Origin: Candidatus Vesicomyidisocius sp. Pext_18_S21
Lineage (GTDB): Bacteria > Pseudomonadota > Gammaproteobacteria > PS1 > Pseudothioglobaceae
DNA: 64,000 nt
Assembly: GCA_021730165.1 (NCBI GenBank)
Contig: CP072535.1
Coordinates: 434,001 to 498,000 of the forward strand
Reading direction: 5' to 3'
The notes beneath the pieces were generated by a model. That model worked only from the letters and a program-made list of their open reading frames with translations, had not been told where the DNA came from and made no database searches. The translations under genes and the position numbers were made by a program. Of this stretch, positions 29,266 to 37,535 are shown one piece after another (within the stretch, counting starts at the first letter, position 1; each line of letters begins with the position of its first letter).

Positions 29266-29306
29266 AATATCTCTATTACTTCTGACAGAAGTAATAGAGA
29301 TATTTA
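29266..29306 (+). terminator. Perfect 19-bp hairpin after pcnB
   Basis: Arms at 29266-29284 and 29288-29306 are perfectly complementary over 19 base pairs with a three-base loop (GAC). It stands 26 bases after the pcnB stop. No proper T-run follows on either strand, so it may be a Rho-independent terminator of weak type, an RNA-processing stop that protects the 3' end, or both. The following 300 bases up to xseB (29307-29609) hold no recognisable gene, only AT-rich sequence with a small hairpin near 29440-29465. Confidence 0.6.
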
Positions 29307-29609
29307 TAAGAGTAAAAACTTAGAGTTTAACACCTCTTAACTAGATTTATCTCTTCTTTTGTATCTATTTAAAAGGTTATGAGTTATATTTATAAAGATT
29401 GATAGTTTATATAGATAAATAGGTGTATTAGAATAGTATTTATATTTAGTAAAATATAAATACATTATTTATTCTTTATAAGAAAAAATATTAAAATTTA
29501 TTATTGTGTTAGTTTTTAACTAAACTGTTTACTATTCTTAAAAGAATATTTATAACAAAAATAATGGATAAAATAATAAGTAAATCGGATAGCAAGGAAA
29601 AAATATAAA

Positions 29610-29834
29610 ATGTCAGAAAAATTTAATTTTAACCAAGGTTTAATCGATTTAGAAAAAATTGTAAAAACCATGGAATCTGGAGATTTAAGTCTCGAAGATT
29701 CGCTTAATCACTTTTCTAAAGGTGTTGAATTAACTAAACAATGTCAAAGTGCACTCAATAAAGCAGAACAAAAAATTTCCATGCTAACTGAAGAAGACAA
29801 CTATACGAACGAAAAACCACTAAAGAAATTATAA
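29610..29834 (+). CDS. xseB: Exodeoxyribonuclease VII small subunit
   Basis: 74 residues. FNFNQGLIDLEKIVKTMESG followed by DLSLEDSLNHFSKGVEL and CQSALNKAEQKISML is the XseB signature of a helical hairpin. With XseA it degrades single-stranded DNA. A good ribosome binding site (AAGGA) stands 11 bases upstream. xseB-ispA is the usual order in gammaproteobacteria; dxs, which often follows ispA, is absent here. xseA is not in the window. Confidence 0.93.
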   Translation: MSEKFNFNQGLIDLEKIVKTMESGDLSLEDSLNHFSKGVELTKQCQSALNKAEQKISMLTEEDNYTNEKPLKKL

Positions 29835-29884
29835 TATTTTATATTATATATAAGTGTTAAACATTATATTAAGACTTTTTAGTA

Positions 29885-30739
29885 ATGGATTTTAATACTT
29901 ACGTCACAAGGGTTAATATTAAATTAGAGAAATATTTACCAGTGCAGAGTTATTTGACTAAAGCAATGCGTTATAGCACATTAACCAATGGTAAACGTTT
30001 TAGGCCTATTCTTACTTATTCTGTTGCTAATATTTTTAGTACACATTTGGATTTAGTTGATTCTAGTAGTTGTGCTGTTGAATTTATCCATGCATATTCT
30101 CTAATTCATGATGATTTACCGGCTATGGATGATGATGATATACGCCATAATCAACCAACTTGTCACAAGCTTTTTGGAGAAGCTCAAGCAATTTTAGTAG
30201 GTGATGGTTTGCAAACATTAGCATTTAAGGTGTTGGTTAATGATAATTTGATTGGCTCTGATACAAAAATTAAGTTAATAAAGTCTTTAACGCATGCCTC
30301 ATTTGAAATGGCAGAAGGTCAAGCGATTGATTTATCTATTATTGCAAAACAAGTGAATATTACAACGTTAGAAATTATGCACCGAAAAAAAACAGGTGCA
30401 TTATTAAATTGCGCAGTTAACCTAGGTGCAATTGTTTCTAAAAATTGTAACAATAAGGACCAGGCTATTTTAAATATTTTTTCTAAAGATATCGGTTTAG
30501 CATATCAGATTCAAGATGACGTTTTTGATATTGAAACACCTGATGAGTTATTAGGTAAAAAACAATATTCTGATGAGTGTAAAAACAAGCCTACCTATCC
30601 GTCCTTATTGGGATTGGATAAATCAAAACTTGCTTATAAGGATTTATACGAAAAAGCCATTGATGATATAGCTTTATTAAGCGTAGATGCAGTAGAATTA
30701 CAACAATTAACAGCTAAATTACAAGAAAGATTGTTTTAA
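29885..30739 (+). CDS. ispA: Geranyl/farnesyl diphosphate synthase
   Basis: 284 residues. It condenses isopentenyl diphosphate units into farnesyl diphosphate for quinones and undecaprenyl phosphate. The first aspartate-rich motif is IHDDLPAMDDDDIRH near residue 83, the second is IQDDVFDIE near residue 216, and NGKRFRPIL marks the diphosphate-binding Lys-Arg pair. Its TAA stop overlaps the fabH stop on the other strand within the palindrome TTTTAAAA. Confidence 0.95.
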   Translation: MDFNTYVTRVNIKLEKYLPVQSYLTKAMRYSTLTNGKRFRPILTYSVANIFSTHLDLVDSSSCAVEFIHAYSLIHDDLPAMDDDDIRHNQPTCHKLFGEAQAILVGDGLQTLAFKVLVNDNLIGSDTKIKLIKSLTHASFEMAEGQAIDLSIIAKQVNITTLEIMHRKKTGALLNCAVNLGAIVSKNCNNKDQAILNIFSKDIGLAYQIQDDVFDIETPDELLGKKQYSDECKNKPTYPSLLGLDKSKLAYKDLYEKAIDDIALLSVDAVELQQLTAKLQERLF

Positions 30740-31680
30740 AACTGAATTAGAATACTACCCCAACTAAAACCAGCACCAATACCTTCAAATAATAAATAGT
30801 CACCTCTTTTAATACGGCCATCTCTAACTGCTGTATCCAGTGCTAATGGTATAGAGGCGGCAGAAGTATTGCCATGATTTTCAAGAGTAACAATTACTTT
30901 ATTCATTGGAGTTTTGATGCGTTTGGCAACAGCAGATATAATACGAATATTAGCTTGATGTGGGACTATCCAATCTAATTTGTTTGAATTTAAATTAGTT
31001 TCTTTGAGTGTTTTTTCTGCTAAAGAAGATAAACGATTAACAGCAATTTTAAAAACTTCATTACCAGACATTTCAATAAAGCCCACTTCATTAATGTAAT
31101 TATTACTAACTTGGAGTGAAGACAGATATTTTCCATCACTGAATAGTTTTGAGTACAAAATACCGGTATTATCACTGCCACTTAATACTACAGCACCAGC
31201 ACCATCACCAAATAAAACTGCAGTAGAACGGTCATTCCAATTAACAATTCTTGATAAAGTTTCACTACCAACAACTAATACTTTATTAGCAGCAGAAGCT
31301 TTGATATATTGCTCAGCTGTGGTTAGTGCAAAGATAAAGCCTGAACAAACTGATTGTAAATCAAATGCAGGGCATGAGGCACCAATTGCGGTTTGTAATA
31401 TGGTTGCTGTTGCAGGAAAAATTTTATCAGCTGTAGTGGTTGCTAAAATAATTAAATCTAAATCTTTGACATTAATACCAGCCATTTCAAGCGCACGATT
31501 AGCTGCTTTTTCAGCTAAATCACAAGTTGTTTCATTAGTCACTTTATGTCTTTGTTTAATACCTGTACGTGCAACAATCCACTCATTTGTTGTATTAATG
31601 GTTTTTGCTAAATCATCATTAGTAATTACAGTAGGTGGTAAGTAACTACCCGTACCAATGATTCTTGCAAATTTATTCAT
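30736..31680 (-). CDS. fabH: 3-oxoacyl-[acyl-carrier-protein] synthase III
   Basis: 314 residues. It starts fatty-acid synthesis by joining acetyl-CoA to malonyl-ACP. The catalytic triad is visible: Cys in DLQSVCSGFIFAL near residue 112, His in WIVPHQANIRI near 242, Asn in ENHGNTSAASIP near 272. The start overlaps the plsX stop by eight bases (ATGAATAA), so the pair is translationally coupled. fabD, fabG and acpP, the usual next genes, do not follow; ispA lies convergent instead. Confidence 0.97.
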   Translation of the reverse strand: MNKFARIIGTGSYLPPTVITNDDLAKTINTTNEWIVARTGIKQRHKVTNETTCDLAEKAANRALEMAGINVKDLDLIILATTTADKIFPATATILQTAIGASCPAFDLQSVCSGFIFALTTAEQYIKASAANKVLVVGSETLSRIVNWNDRSTAVLFGDGAGAVVLSGSDNTGILYSKLFSDGKYLSSLQVSNNYINEVGFIEMSGNEVFKIAVNRLSSLAEKTLKETNLNSNKLDWIVPHQANIRIISAVAKRIKTPMNKVIVTLENHGNTSAASIPLALDTAVRDGRIKRGDYLLFEGIGAGFSWGSILIQF

Positions 31681-32692
31681 TATGTTCTAATTCTTTTGAA
31701 ATTTGAATTGATATTTTGTCGCTAATTTTAGCATGAGCTTCAATATAAGCCTCAGTAATTGCTGTTAAAAATGAATCAATGTTTGCACTGCCATGACTTT
31801 TAACAACAATACCACGAAGTCCTAACAAGGATGCACCATTGTATTTATCAGGGTTAAGGCTAGATTTAAAATCTTTAAGTACTGGTATTGCAATTAAAGA
31901 AACTAACTTGGTTAATAAGTTTCTAGTAAATGCTTGTTTTAGGTAATGTTCCATCATTGATGCTACACCTTCACTAGCTTTTAACGCAATATTACCTTCA
32001 AAACCATCGCAAACAATTAAGTCTACGATACCCTTATAAATATCATTACCTTCAACAAATCCTACATAATTTAAGTTAGAGGCTTTTAATAAAGTAGCAG
32101 CTTTTCTAATTTTTTCACTGCCCTTCATATCCTCTTCTCCAATATTAAGAAGACCAATGGTGGGTGATTCAATATTTTCAGTATATTTAACAGCAATTGA
32201 ACCCATCGTTGCAAATTCAACTAAAGCTTTAGGCTTTGAATCAACATTAGCCCCTAAATCTAGCATGTGTGTATGTCCAGTTATGGTTGGCATACGGCCC
32301 ATAATAGCAGGACGGTCAATACCTTTAATGGTTCTTAGTACAAAGCGAGAAATAGCCATAAGTGCACCAGTATTCCCTGCACTAACACAAGCATCTGCTT
32401 TGAATGTTTTAACGAGATTAATTGCAATACGCATAGAAGAATCTTTCTTTTTTCGTAATGCAATTGCTGGAGATTCATTCATTAATACAACTTCACTTGC
32501 ATGAATAATTGTGTATCTTGAATTAAGCGTATTTGATGGATACTTGCCTAATTCAGTTGTGATGCTAGGTTCATTACCGACAAAATATAAATGTAAATCT
32601 TGGAATATATTTAATGCTTTAATACCTGCTACAATGGTAACAGGTATTCCATAATCCCCTCCTGAGGCATCAATTGATACCTTTATTGCCAC
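31673..32692 (-). CDS. plsX: Phosphate acyltransferase PlsX
   Basis: 339 residues. It makes acyl-phosphate from acyl-ACP for phospholipid synthesis. IDASGGDYGIPVTIVAGIKAL at the N-terminus (normally DAMGGD; here DASGGD), ESPAIALRKKKDSSM and CVSAGNTGALMAISRF are family motifs. It lies five bases after rpmF and overlaps fabH, the conserved yceD-rpmF-plsX-fabH string. The acyl-phosphate user PlsY is not in the window. Confidence 0.96.
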   Translation of the reverse strand: MAIKVSIDASGGDYGIPVTIVAGIKALNIFQDLHLYFVGNEPSITTELGKYPSNTLNSRYTIIHASEVVLMNESPAIALRKKKDSSMRIAINLVKTFKADACVSAGNTGALMAISRFVLRTIKGIDRPAIMGRMPTITGHTHMLDLGANVDSKPKALVEFATMGSIAVKYTENIESPTIGLLNIGEEDMKGSEKIRKAATLLKASNLNYVGFVEGNDIYKGIVDLIVCDGFEGNIALKASEGVASMMEHYLKQAFTRNLLTKLVSLIAIPVLKDFKSSLNPDKYNGASLLGLRGIVVKSHGSANIDSFLTAITEAYIEAHAKISDKISIQISKELEHNE

Positions 32693-32697
32693 AGGGT

Positions 32698-32895
32698 TTA
32701 AGCATTTATTTTTTGAATATTTTGTGCTTTGTTAATTACTTTCTTACCATGGTAAAAACCATCAGTTGTGATATGATGACGTAAGTGAATTTCACCTGTT
32801 TCTTGATCTTCTGATAATGTAGAGTTTACTAATGCATTATGTGAGCGACGCATACCTCTTTTTGAGGGGGTTTTTCTACTTTTTTGTACGGCCAT
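32698..32895 (-). CDS. rpmF: 50S ribosomal protein L32
   Basis: 65 residues: [20 protein letters not shown] is the typical L32 start, and the C-terminal half ([14 protein letters not shown]) is also normal. No zinc cysteines, as in E. coli L32. A good ribosome binding site (AAGGAG) precedes it. Part of the yceD-rpmF-plsX-fabH cluster. Confidence 0.97.
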   Translation of the reverse strand: MAVQKSRKTPSKRGMRRSHNALVNSTLSEDQETGEIHLRHHITTDGFYHGKKVINKAQNIQKINA

Positions 32896-32917
32896 TTTTT
32901 ACTCCTTAGGTTTTGTT

Positions 32918-33412
32918 TTAATCTTTTAATTGTTTTAATGTTGCAAAAGGATGATATTTATCTTGACTATTTATCCACTCTTTATCTTGATACGATTGAC
33001 ACTTGTATGGATGCATAGGACTCATTGGAATGGATATTAATAGCTCATCTGTTATAAATTCAATGGTTGAAAATTCTTTACCAGTATTAAGAATTGTTTC
33101 AAAACTTGAATCCAACTTTTCTTTTTGTTGTTCATTTTTCAGAAATCCAATTTTAAAATTAGGACTTAAATGAATATTTACCTCATTTAAACAGCGTTGG
33201 CAATCAACGACTGCACTTAATTGAATTGAACCTTTAATACAAGGAACTACATTATTTTTAATGTAAAAACTTAATTCAACTTTTACTTTATCATCAATAT
33301 TGCTAAGTAGTTTTTTCATTCTAGGAAAATCTTTCACTTGATATGTGTGTGAAAAATTTAACCCCTTTTTAGCAAAACTAAATAATTTTATAATATCTGG
33401 TATTCCTTGCAT
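32918..33412 (-). CDS. yceD: YceD family protein (DUF177), 23S rRNA accumulation protein
   Basis: 164 residues. The family core VDCQRCLNEVNIHL (conserved Cys-x2-Cys) near residue 77 is clear, with the late LLISIPMSPMHPYKC resembling the DE-L-L-LP-P-H-C end of DUF177. E. coli YceD is linked to 23S rRNA accumulation; mechanism unknown. First gene of the operon leading to rpmF, as in most bacteria. Confidence 0.88.
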   Translation of the reverse strand: MQGIPDIIKLFSFAKKGLNFSHTYQVKDFPRMKKLLSNIDDKVKVELSFYIKNNVVPCIKGSIQLSAVVDCQRCLNEVNIHLSPNFKIGFLKNEQQKEKLDSSFETILNTGKEFSTIEFITDELLISIPMSPMHPYKCQSYQDKEWINSQDKYHPFATLKQLKD

Positions 33413-33862
33413 TAACCTTTATCAAAAAAACAACCTGATAATTTTATCAGAAAAGAATCAATAACTTGTTCTTTATAGATATAAATATTTAATAAAACAG
33501 CTAGTTTGGTTGTATTTTTTTTTGAAGGAATGATAATTAATAGTATCTAACAGATTATTGTAATTAATTTTGTTGATTTGAAAAGTTCAAAGATTATTGT
33601 CTAGATTTTAAATTTATTTAATAGTTGAATAATGACTATTTATTGTATATTCTTAATATTATTCTCTAAATAACTGTTCATATTATTGATAATACTTATG
33701 TTTATATACCAATCATAATGATTCTATTTACTATTATCTAGCTCTATTTGTTTAATTTGTATATCAATTATAAAAGTTTTAAAGATTTTTTCTTATTGTA
33801 ATGAGATAATTATTTTTTGATTAAAAGTATCTACTCCTAAATACTATATAATCAAAGTTGAA
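33413..33862. other. Gene-free stretch between yceD and plsC
   Basis: 450 very AT-rich bases. I see no intact gene and no remnant that I can name on either strand; maf, which often sits divergent to yceD, is not recognisable. It must contain the promoter of the yceD operon on the minus strand. Confidence 0.4.
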
Positions 33863-34564
33863 TTAAAATTTTTTACTTTGTTTTTGAGTCCAATTTCTAA
33901 TAATTTGTGTCAATTTTTTGGTAGATTTTTCTTTTACCTTCATTGGTTTGCCAATAATTACAGTGATAGTACCAGAATGTTTTATGAAACTACCCTTGGG
34001 CCAAATTGTACCAGCATTATGATAAACAGGTATGACGTCACAAGATGCTTTCTTAGCAAGAGCTATAGCGCTATTTTGATATTTTCCTAGTTTTTTATAG
34101 GGTTGGCGAGTCCCTTCTGGGAAGATCACTACAAAAATACCATTTTTTAATCGATTCTCTCCTTGTTTTATAATTGTTTTTAATGCTTTTAATTTCTTTC
34201 CACGATTAATAACAATAGGCTTGAGTAGCATCAAACCCCAACCAAAAAATGGTATCCATAATAAAATTTTCTTAAGCACCCAAGTTTGTGGGGGGAATAT
34301 TTGTTGAAATCCAAGCGTCTCCCAGGTAGATTGATGGTTAGAAACGATTACACAAGGTCTAGGAGGAATATTTTCTTTGCCGATTACTTGGAGCTTAATA
34401 TTAAGTGTATATTCTAACCACCATAAGCAAAACATTGACCATTTAGATAAAATTATGTAGCGAAACTTAAATGGTAAAAAGAACACAGATAGTGCAATAG
34501 TTACTAAAATTATCAATGCAATAAATGAACCTAAAAAATATAATAATGACCTTAATAATAGCAT
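33863..34564 (-). CDS. plsC: 1-acyl-sn-glycerol-3-phosphate acyltransferase
   Basis: 233 residues. It acylates lysophosphatidate to phosphatidate at the inner membrane. A hydrophobic N-terminal segment is followed by the catalytic VSNHQSTWETLGFQQ (H-x4-E form, common in proteobacteria), then VIFPEGTRQPYKKLGKYQ, and VIPVYHNAGTIWPKG. No break is seen. gmhB or gly genes, which frequently accompany it, are absent. Confidence 0.9.
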   Translation of the reverse strand: MLLLRSLLYFLGSFIALIILVTIALSVFFLPFKFRYIILSKWSMFCLWWLEYTLNIKLQVIGKENIPPRPCVIVSNHQSTWETLGFQQIFPPQTWVLKKILLWIPFFGWGLMLLKPIVINRGKKLKALKTIIKQGENRLKNGIFVVIFPEGTRQPYKKLGKYQNSAIALAKKASCDVIPVYHNAGTIWPKGSFIKHSGTITVIIGKPMKVKEKSTKKLTQIIRNWTQKQSKKF

Positions 34565-34644
34565 GATAATTTTCGAGTGTAAGCGTTCTAATGTGATAGA
34601 TTTATAATTTTAACTGATAGAGATATACCATATTAAGTATTATT

Positions 34645-35102
34645 TTTTTTGACTTAAATGGTATATTGGTTTATATGTCATTAGATTTATCTTATGTGTT
34701 AAATATACTACTTCAATACAATGGTTTAAGTGAAAAGCCTTATAAAAGAATCAATCCTTTAGTTTTATTGGAAGACATTGATATTTATATAGAATCAAAT
34801 AGATATTTTTAGAGTAGTTACTAATAAGCTTGAAAAATTTAATTTATTTATTATTAAGAAAACTTGATATAAACTATAATGTGGTGGTTTTTGGTGATAC
34901 ATTAGTATTAATAATAGTGGACATACAGAGATTAAAGAATTTTTATATAAGATTAAAATCATTATTAATTAACAAGTTAAAGAAAGAGTAACCATTTTGT
35001 ATAGATCTTCTATAAAGCTACAAATAAGATATAGGTAAACTATCTGATAACAAAGATAATCTTATTGCTTTTTATGAAAAAATAAAAGAATTAGGTATTT
35101 AA
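34645..35102 (+). pseudogene. gph: Decayed gph (phosphoglycolate phosphatase, HAD family)
   Basis: Read on the plus strand the start gives FFDLNGILVYMSLDLSYVLN and then LLQYNGLSEKPYKRINPLV, which matches the Gph start (FDLDGTLVDTAPDL--ALN--L---GL-P----RIRPLV). The catalytic Asp of FDLDGT has the second Asp changed to Asn. Farther on a frame reads VVVFGDTLV, like the VVSGDTL segment before the Lys motif, and the last frame ends in AFYEKIKELGI. Length is ~460 bases against ~670 for the family, with many stops. It lies directly before the YciK-type gene, its normal neighbour (ubiG-gph-yciK). Loss matters if this organism fixes CO2 by RuBisCO, which makes 2-phosphoglycolate. Confidence 0.7.
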
Positions 35103-35122
35103 AGTAAAAAGGAATTAAGCCA

Positions 35123-35869
35123 ATGGAAATTTCAACTAATTATTCAATCACCAAAGGTGAGTTAAAAGATAGAGTTATTTTAGTTACTGGTGCAAATCGT
35201 GGTTTTGGTAGAGCAATAACACTTGACCTTGCTAAAGCAGGTGCAAGTGTTATTATGTTAGGGCGTGATTTAGGCTCTCTAGAAACCACTTACGACGAGG
35301 TGATAGATTTAGGCTATCAAAAACCTATTCTTTATCCTCTTGATTTAGAAGGTGCAACACCTAAACATTATGAGCAGTTACAAAAAAAGATCTTAGATAA
35401 TTTTGAGCAACTTGATGGGCTCATTCATAATGCTAGTATCATTGGAACAATGATGCCAATTGAACAATATGATATTAAACTTTGGTATTCAACCATGCAA
35501 ATCAATATTAACGCACCTTTTATGCTCACCCAAGTATTAATTCCAGTGCTTAATAAATCAAGTGATGCCCATGTATTATTTCTTTCTTCATCAGTAGGAC
35601 GTGTAGCAAAAGCATATTGGGGCGCGTATGGTGTAAGTAAATTTGCTATCGAGGGAATAAGTAAAACCTTATCTGAAGAATTAGAAAGAACTAATATTAA
35701 GGTAAATTCACTTGACCCAGGAAGAATGCGCACCAAAATGCGGCAAATTGCTTATCCAGCTGAAAATATATACAATAATCCACTACCTGAGACAAAAAGT
35801 CCTGTAATTGTGTATTTAATGAGTGAAAAAGCTAAAGAGCTAAATGGAAAACAGATTACTTTATTTTAA
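35123..35869 (+). CDS. yciK: YciK-type short-chain dehydrogenase/reductase
   Basis: 248 residues. The SDR fold is clear: cofactor loop VTGANRGFGRAITLDLAKAG near residue 20, DGLIHNASIIG, serine in VLFLSSSVGRVAKAYWGAYG, and catalytic Tyr-x3-Lys in YGVSKFAIEG. The LDPGRMRTKMRQIAYPAEN end is typical of the YciK group. The substrate is unknown even in E. coli. It has a strong ribosome binding site (AAGGA). It keeps its place after gph although that gene is decayed. Confidence 0.8.
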   Translation: MEISTNYSITKGELKDRVILVTGANRGFGRAITLDLAKAGASVIMLGRDLGSLETTYDEVIDLGYQKPILYPLDLEGATPKHYEQLQKKILDNFEQLDGLIHNASIIGTMMPIEQYDIKLWYSTMQININAPFMLTQVLIPVLNKSSDAHVLFLSSSVGRVAKAYWGAYGVSKFAIEGISKTLSEELERTNIKVNSLDPGRMRTKMRQIAYPAENIYNNPLPETKSPVIVYLMSEKAKELNGKQITLF

Positions 35870-35938
35870 ATAAAAAATATCTATTGGTATAAACATATTT
35901 TTTAGTATATGTCCTAGTTATCTATATATTGATAATTT

Positions 35939-36742
35939 TTAACGTTGTAATTTAACTGTTAAATAAGGATGAATGGTTTTTAAAATTGCTTTAAAAACTT
36001 GGTTATTACCAGCTACTATATTGCCTGTTTTTAGATATTTATCTCGTCCTGAAAAATCACCTATAAAACCACCTGCTTCTTTAACTAAAAGCACACCAGC
36101 AGCAATGTTCCAAATATTAAGTTCAATCCCCCAAAAGCCATCTAACCGACCTGCAGCTAAATACGCTAGATTAAGTGCAGTAGAGCCAGTATGGCGAATA
36201 CCAGAAACCTTTAGACGAATGGCTTTAAACATGCTTAAATAAGTATCTAAATGTTTTGATTCTTTGAATGAATAATCTGTACCAATTAATGTATTTTCAA
36301 AAACATTGGTATGTGTTATACGAATTCTTTGTTCGTTTAAGTAAGCACCTTCTCCTTTAGAAGTAGTAAATAATTCTTCCTTAAATGGATCGTATACTAC
36401 AGCATGTTTTGGCTCTTTATTTTCATACAAAGCAATCGAGACAGAATATTGGGGAAAACCATGTAAGTAATTAGTAGTGCCATTTAATGGATCAATAATC
36501 CATTGAAAACGATTATTGTCTAAAATTTCACTATTTTCTTCATATAAAATTGAATGACTAGGAAAGGTATATTTTAACTCGTTTATAATAGCATTTTTAG
36601 CAGCTTTATTTACTTCATAAACAAAATCATTAGTTGTTTTATTTTTAATCTTTAAAAGATCAATTTGATTATGATATCTTAGGATGATATTGCCAGCTTT
36701 TCTAGCGACTTTAATGGCAATATTAAGCGTAGGGTGGTGCAT
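35939..36742 (-). CDS. suhB: SuhB (inositol monophosphatase family) with altered metal ligands
   Basis: 267 residues, the same length as E. coli SuhB and colinear with it. In E. coli SuhB is an inositol monophosphatase that also acts with Nus factors in rRNA antitermination. The Glu-Glu of SILYEENSE is kept, but family aspartates are replaced: WIIDPLNGTTNYLHGFP has Asn at residue 87 where the DPLDGT motif has Asp; WNIAAG has Asn at 212 for the WD-AAG Asp; FVYEVNKAAK has Asn at 44 for Asp. The enzyme probably lacks phosphatase activity. The frame is intact, pointing to retained selection. Divergent from trmJ, 13 bases apart. Confidence 0.9.
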   Translation of the reverse strand: MHHPTLNIAIKVARKAGNIILRYHNQIDLLKIKNKTTNDFVYEVNKAAKNAIINELKYTFPSHSILYEENSEILDNNRFQWIIDPLNGTTNYLHGFPQYSVSIALYENKEPKHAVVYDPFKEELFTTSKGEGAYLNEQRIRITHTNVFENTLIGTDYSFKESKHLDTYLSMFKAIRLKVSGIRHTGSTALNLAYLAAGRLDGFWGIELNIWNIAAGVLLVKEAGGFIGDFSGRDKYLKTGNIVAGNNQVFKAILKTIHPYLTVKLQR

Positions 36743-36755
36743 AATAGAAGGAAAA

Positions 36756-37499
36756 ATGAAAAAAGGAATAAATTATACCTTTGATAAGGTACGTGTGGTT
36801 ATGGTTAATACTACCGAACCTGGTAATATTGGTGCGGCAGCTCGTGCAATGAAAAATATGAATTTATCAAAATTGTATTTGGTTAATCCAAAAGGTTATC
36901 CATCAGCTACGGCTACGGCTAGAGCTAGTGGTGCAGATGATGTACTTTCAGATGCTATAGTTTGTGAGTCTTTAGAAGAAGCTTTAAAAGGCACGCATTT
37001 AGTGATTGGTGCTAGCGCACGCCAGCGTAACATTAAATGGAGACAAATGGATGTTGTGGGAACTTGTAATAAAATTCAAAAAACTATTACAATTGATAGT
37101 CAAGAAGTTGCTGTAATATTTGGTACTGAAAAGTCAGGTCTTACTAATAAAGAGTTAGATTTATGTCAAATACTCATGACTATTCCTGGTAATCCAGATT
37201 ATTTTTCTTTAAATGTTGCATCAGCTATTCAGGTATTTGCTTATCAAAATTATATTTATAACACCACAACTGAATTTAAAGAAAGTGTTAGTAAATTAGC
37301 TAGTTTTGATGAATTAGAAAGTTTCTACACACATCTTATTCAAGTGTTAGAGCATATTGAGTATTTTAGAGATAAGCATTCTCAAGTATTGTTAATACGT
37401 CGATTACGTTGTTTTTTTACCAAAGTAAAACCTAAGATAGAAGAAGTGTCAATTTTTAGAGGTATTCTTAAAAAGATCAAACCTTTTAAAAGGTTATAA
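36756..37499 (+). CDS. trmJ: tRNA (cytidine/uridine-32-2'-O)-methyltransferase TrmJ
   Basis: 247 residues from the ATG with ribosome binding site GAAGGA (E. coli TrmJ: 246); an upstream in-frame start at 36684 lies inside suhB and is not used. SPOUT-type enzyme that methylates ribose 32 of the anticodon loop. Motifs: VVMVNTTEPGNIGAAARAMKN, LYLVNPKGYP, AVIFGTEKSGLTNKEL and the SAM knot at IPGNPDYFSLNVASAIQVF. suhB-trmJ proximity is common in gammaproteobacteria; iscR, the next gene in E. coli, is absent. Confidence 0.92.
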   Translation: MKKGINYTFDKVRVVMVNTTEPGNIGAAARAMKNMNLSKLYLVNPKGYPSATATARASGADDVLSDAIVCESLEEALKGTHLVIGASARQRNIKWRQMDVVGTCNKIQKTITIDSQEVAVIFGTEKSGLTNKELDLCQILMTIPGNPDYFSLNVASAIQVFAYQNYIYNTTTEFKESVSKLASFDELESFYTHLIQVLEHIEYFRDKHSQVLLIRRLRCFFTKVKPKIEEVSIFRGILKKIKPFKRL

Positions 37500-37530
37500 A
37501 ATCCCTATTTCTGGTTTTTATAACCTTTTA
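37487..37530. terminator. Bidirectional terminator between trmJ and htpG
   Basis: A 15-base-pair perfect stem (37487-37501 with 37516-37530) and a 14-base loop. It overlaps the last codons of trmJ and ends five bases before the htpG stop. A/T arms (aaaaggttataaaa and its complement) give T-rich exits in both directions, suitable for the two convergent genes. Confidence 0.7.
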
Positions 37531-37535
37531 GCTGA

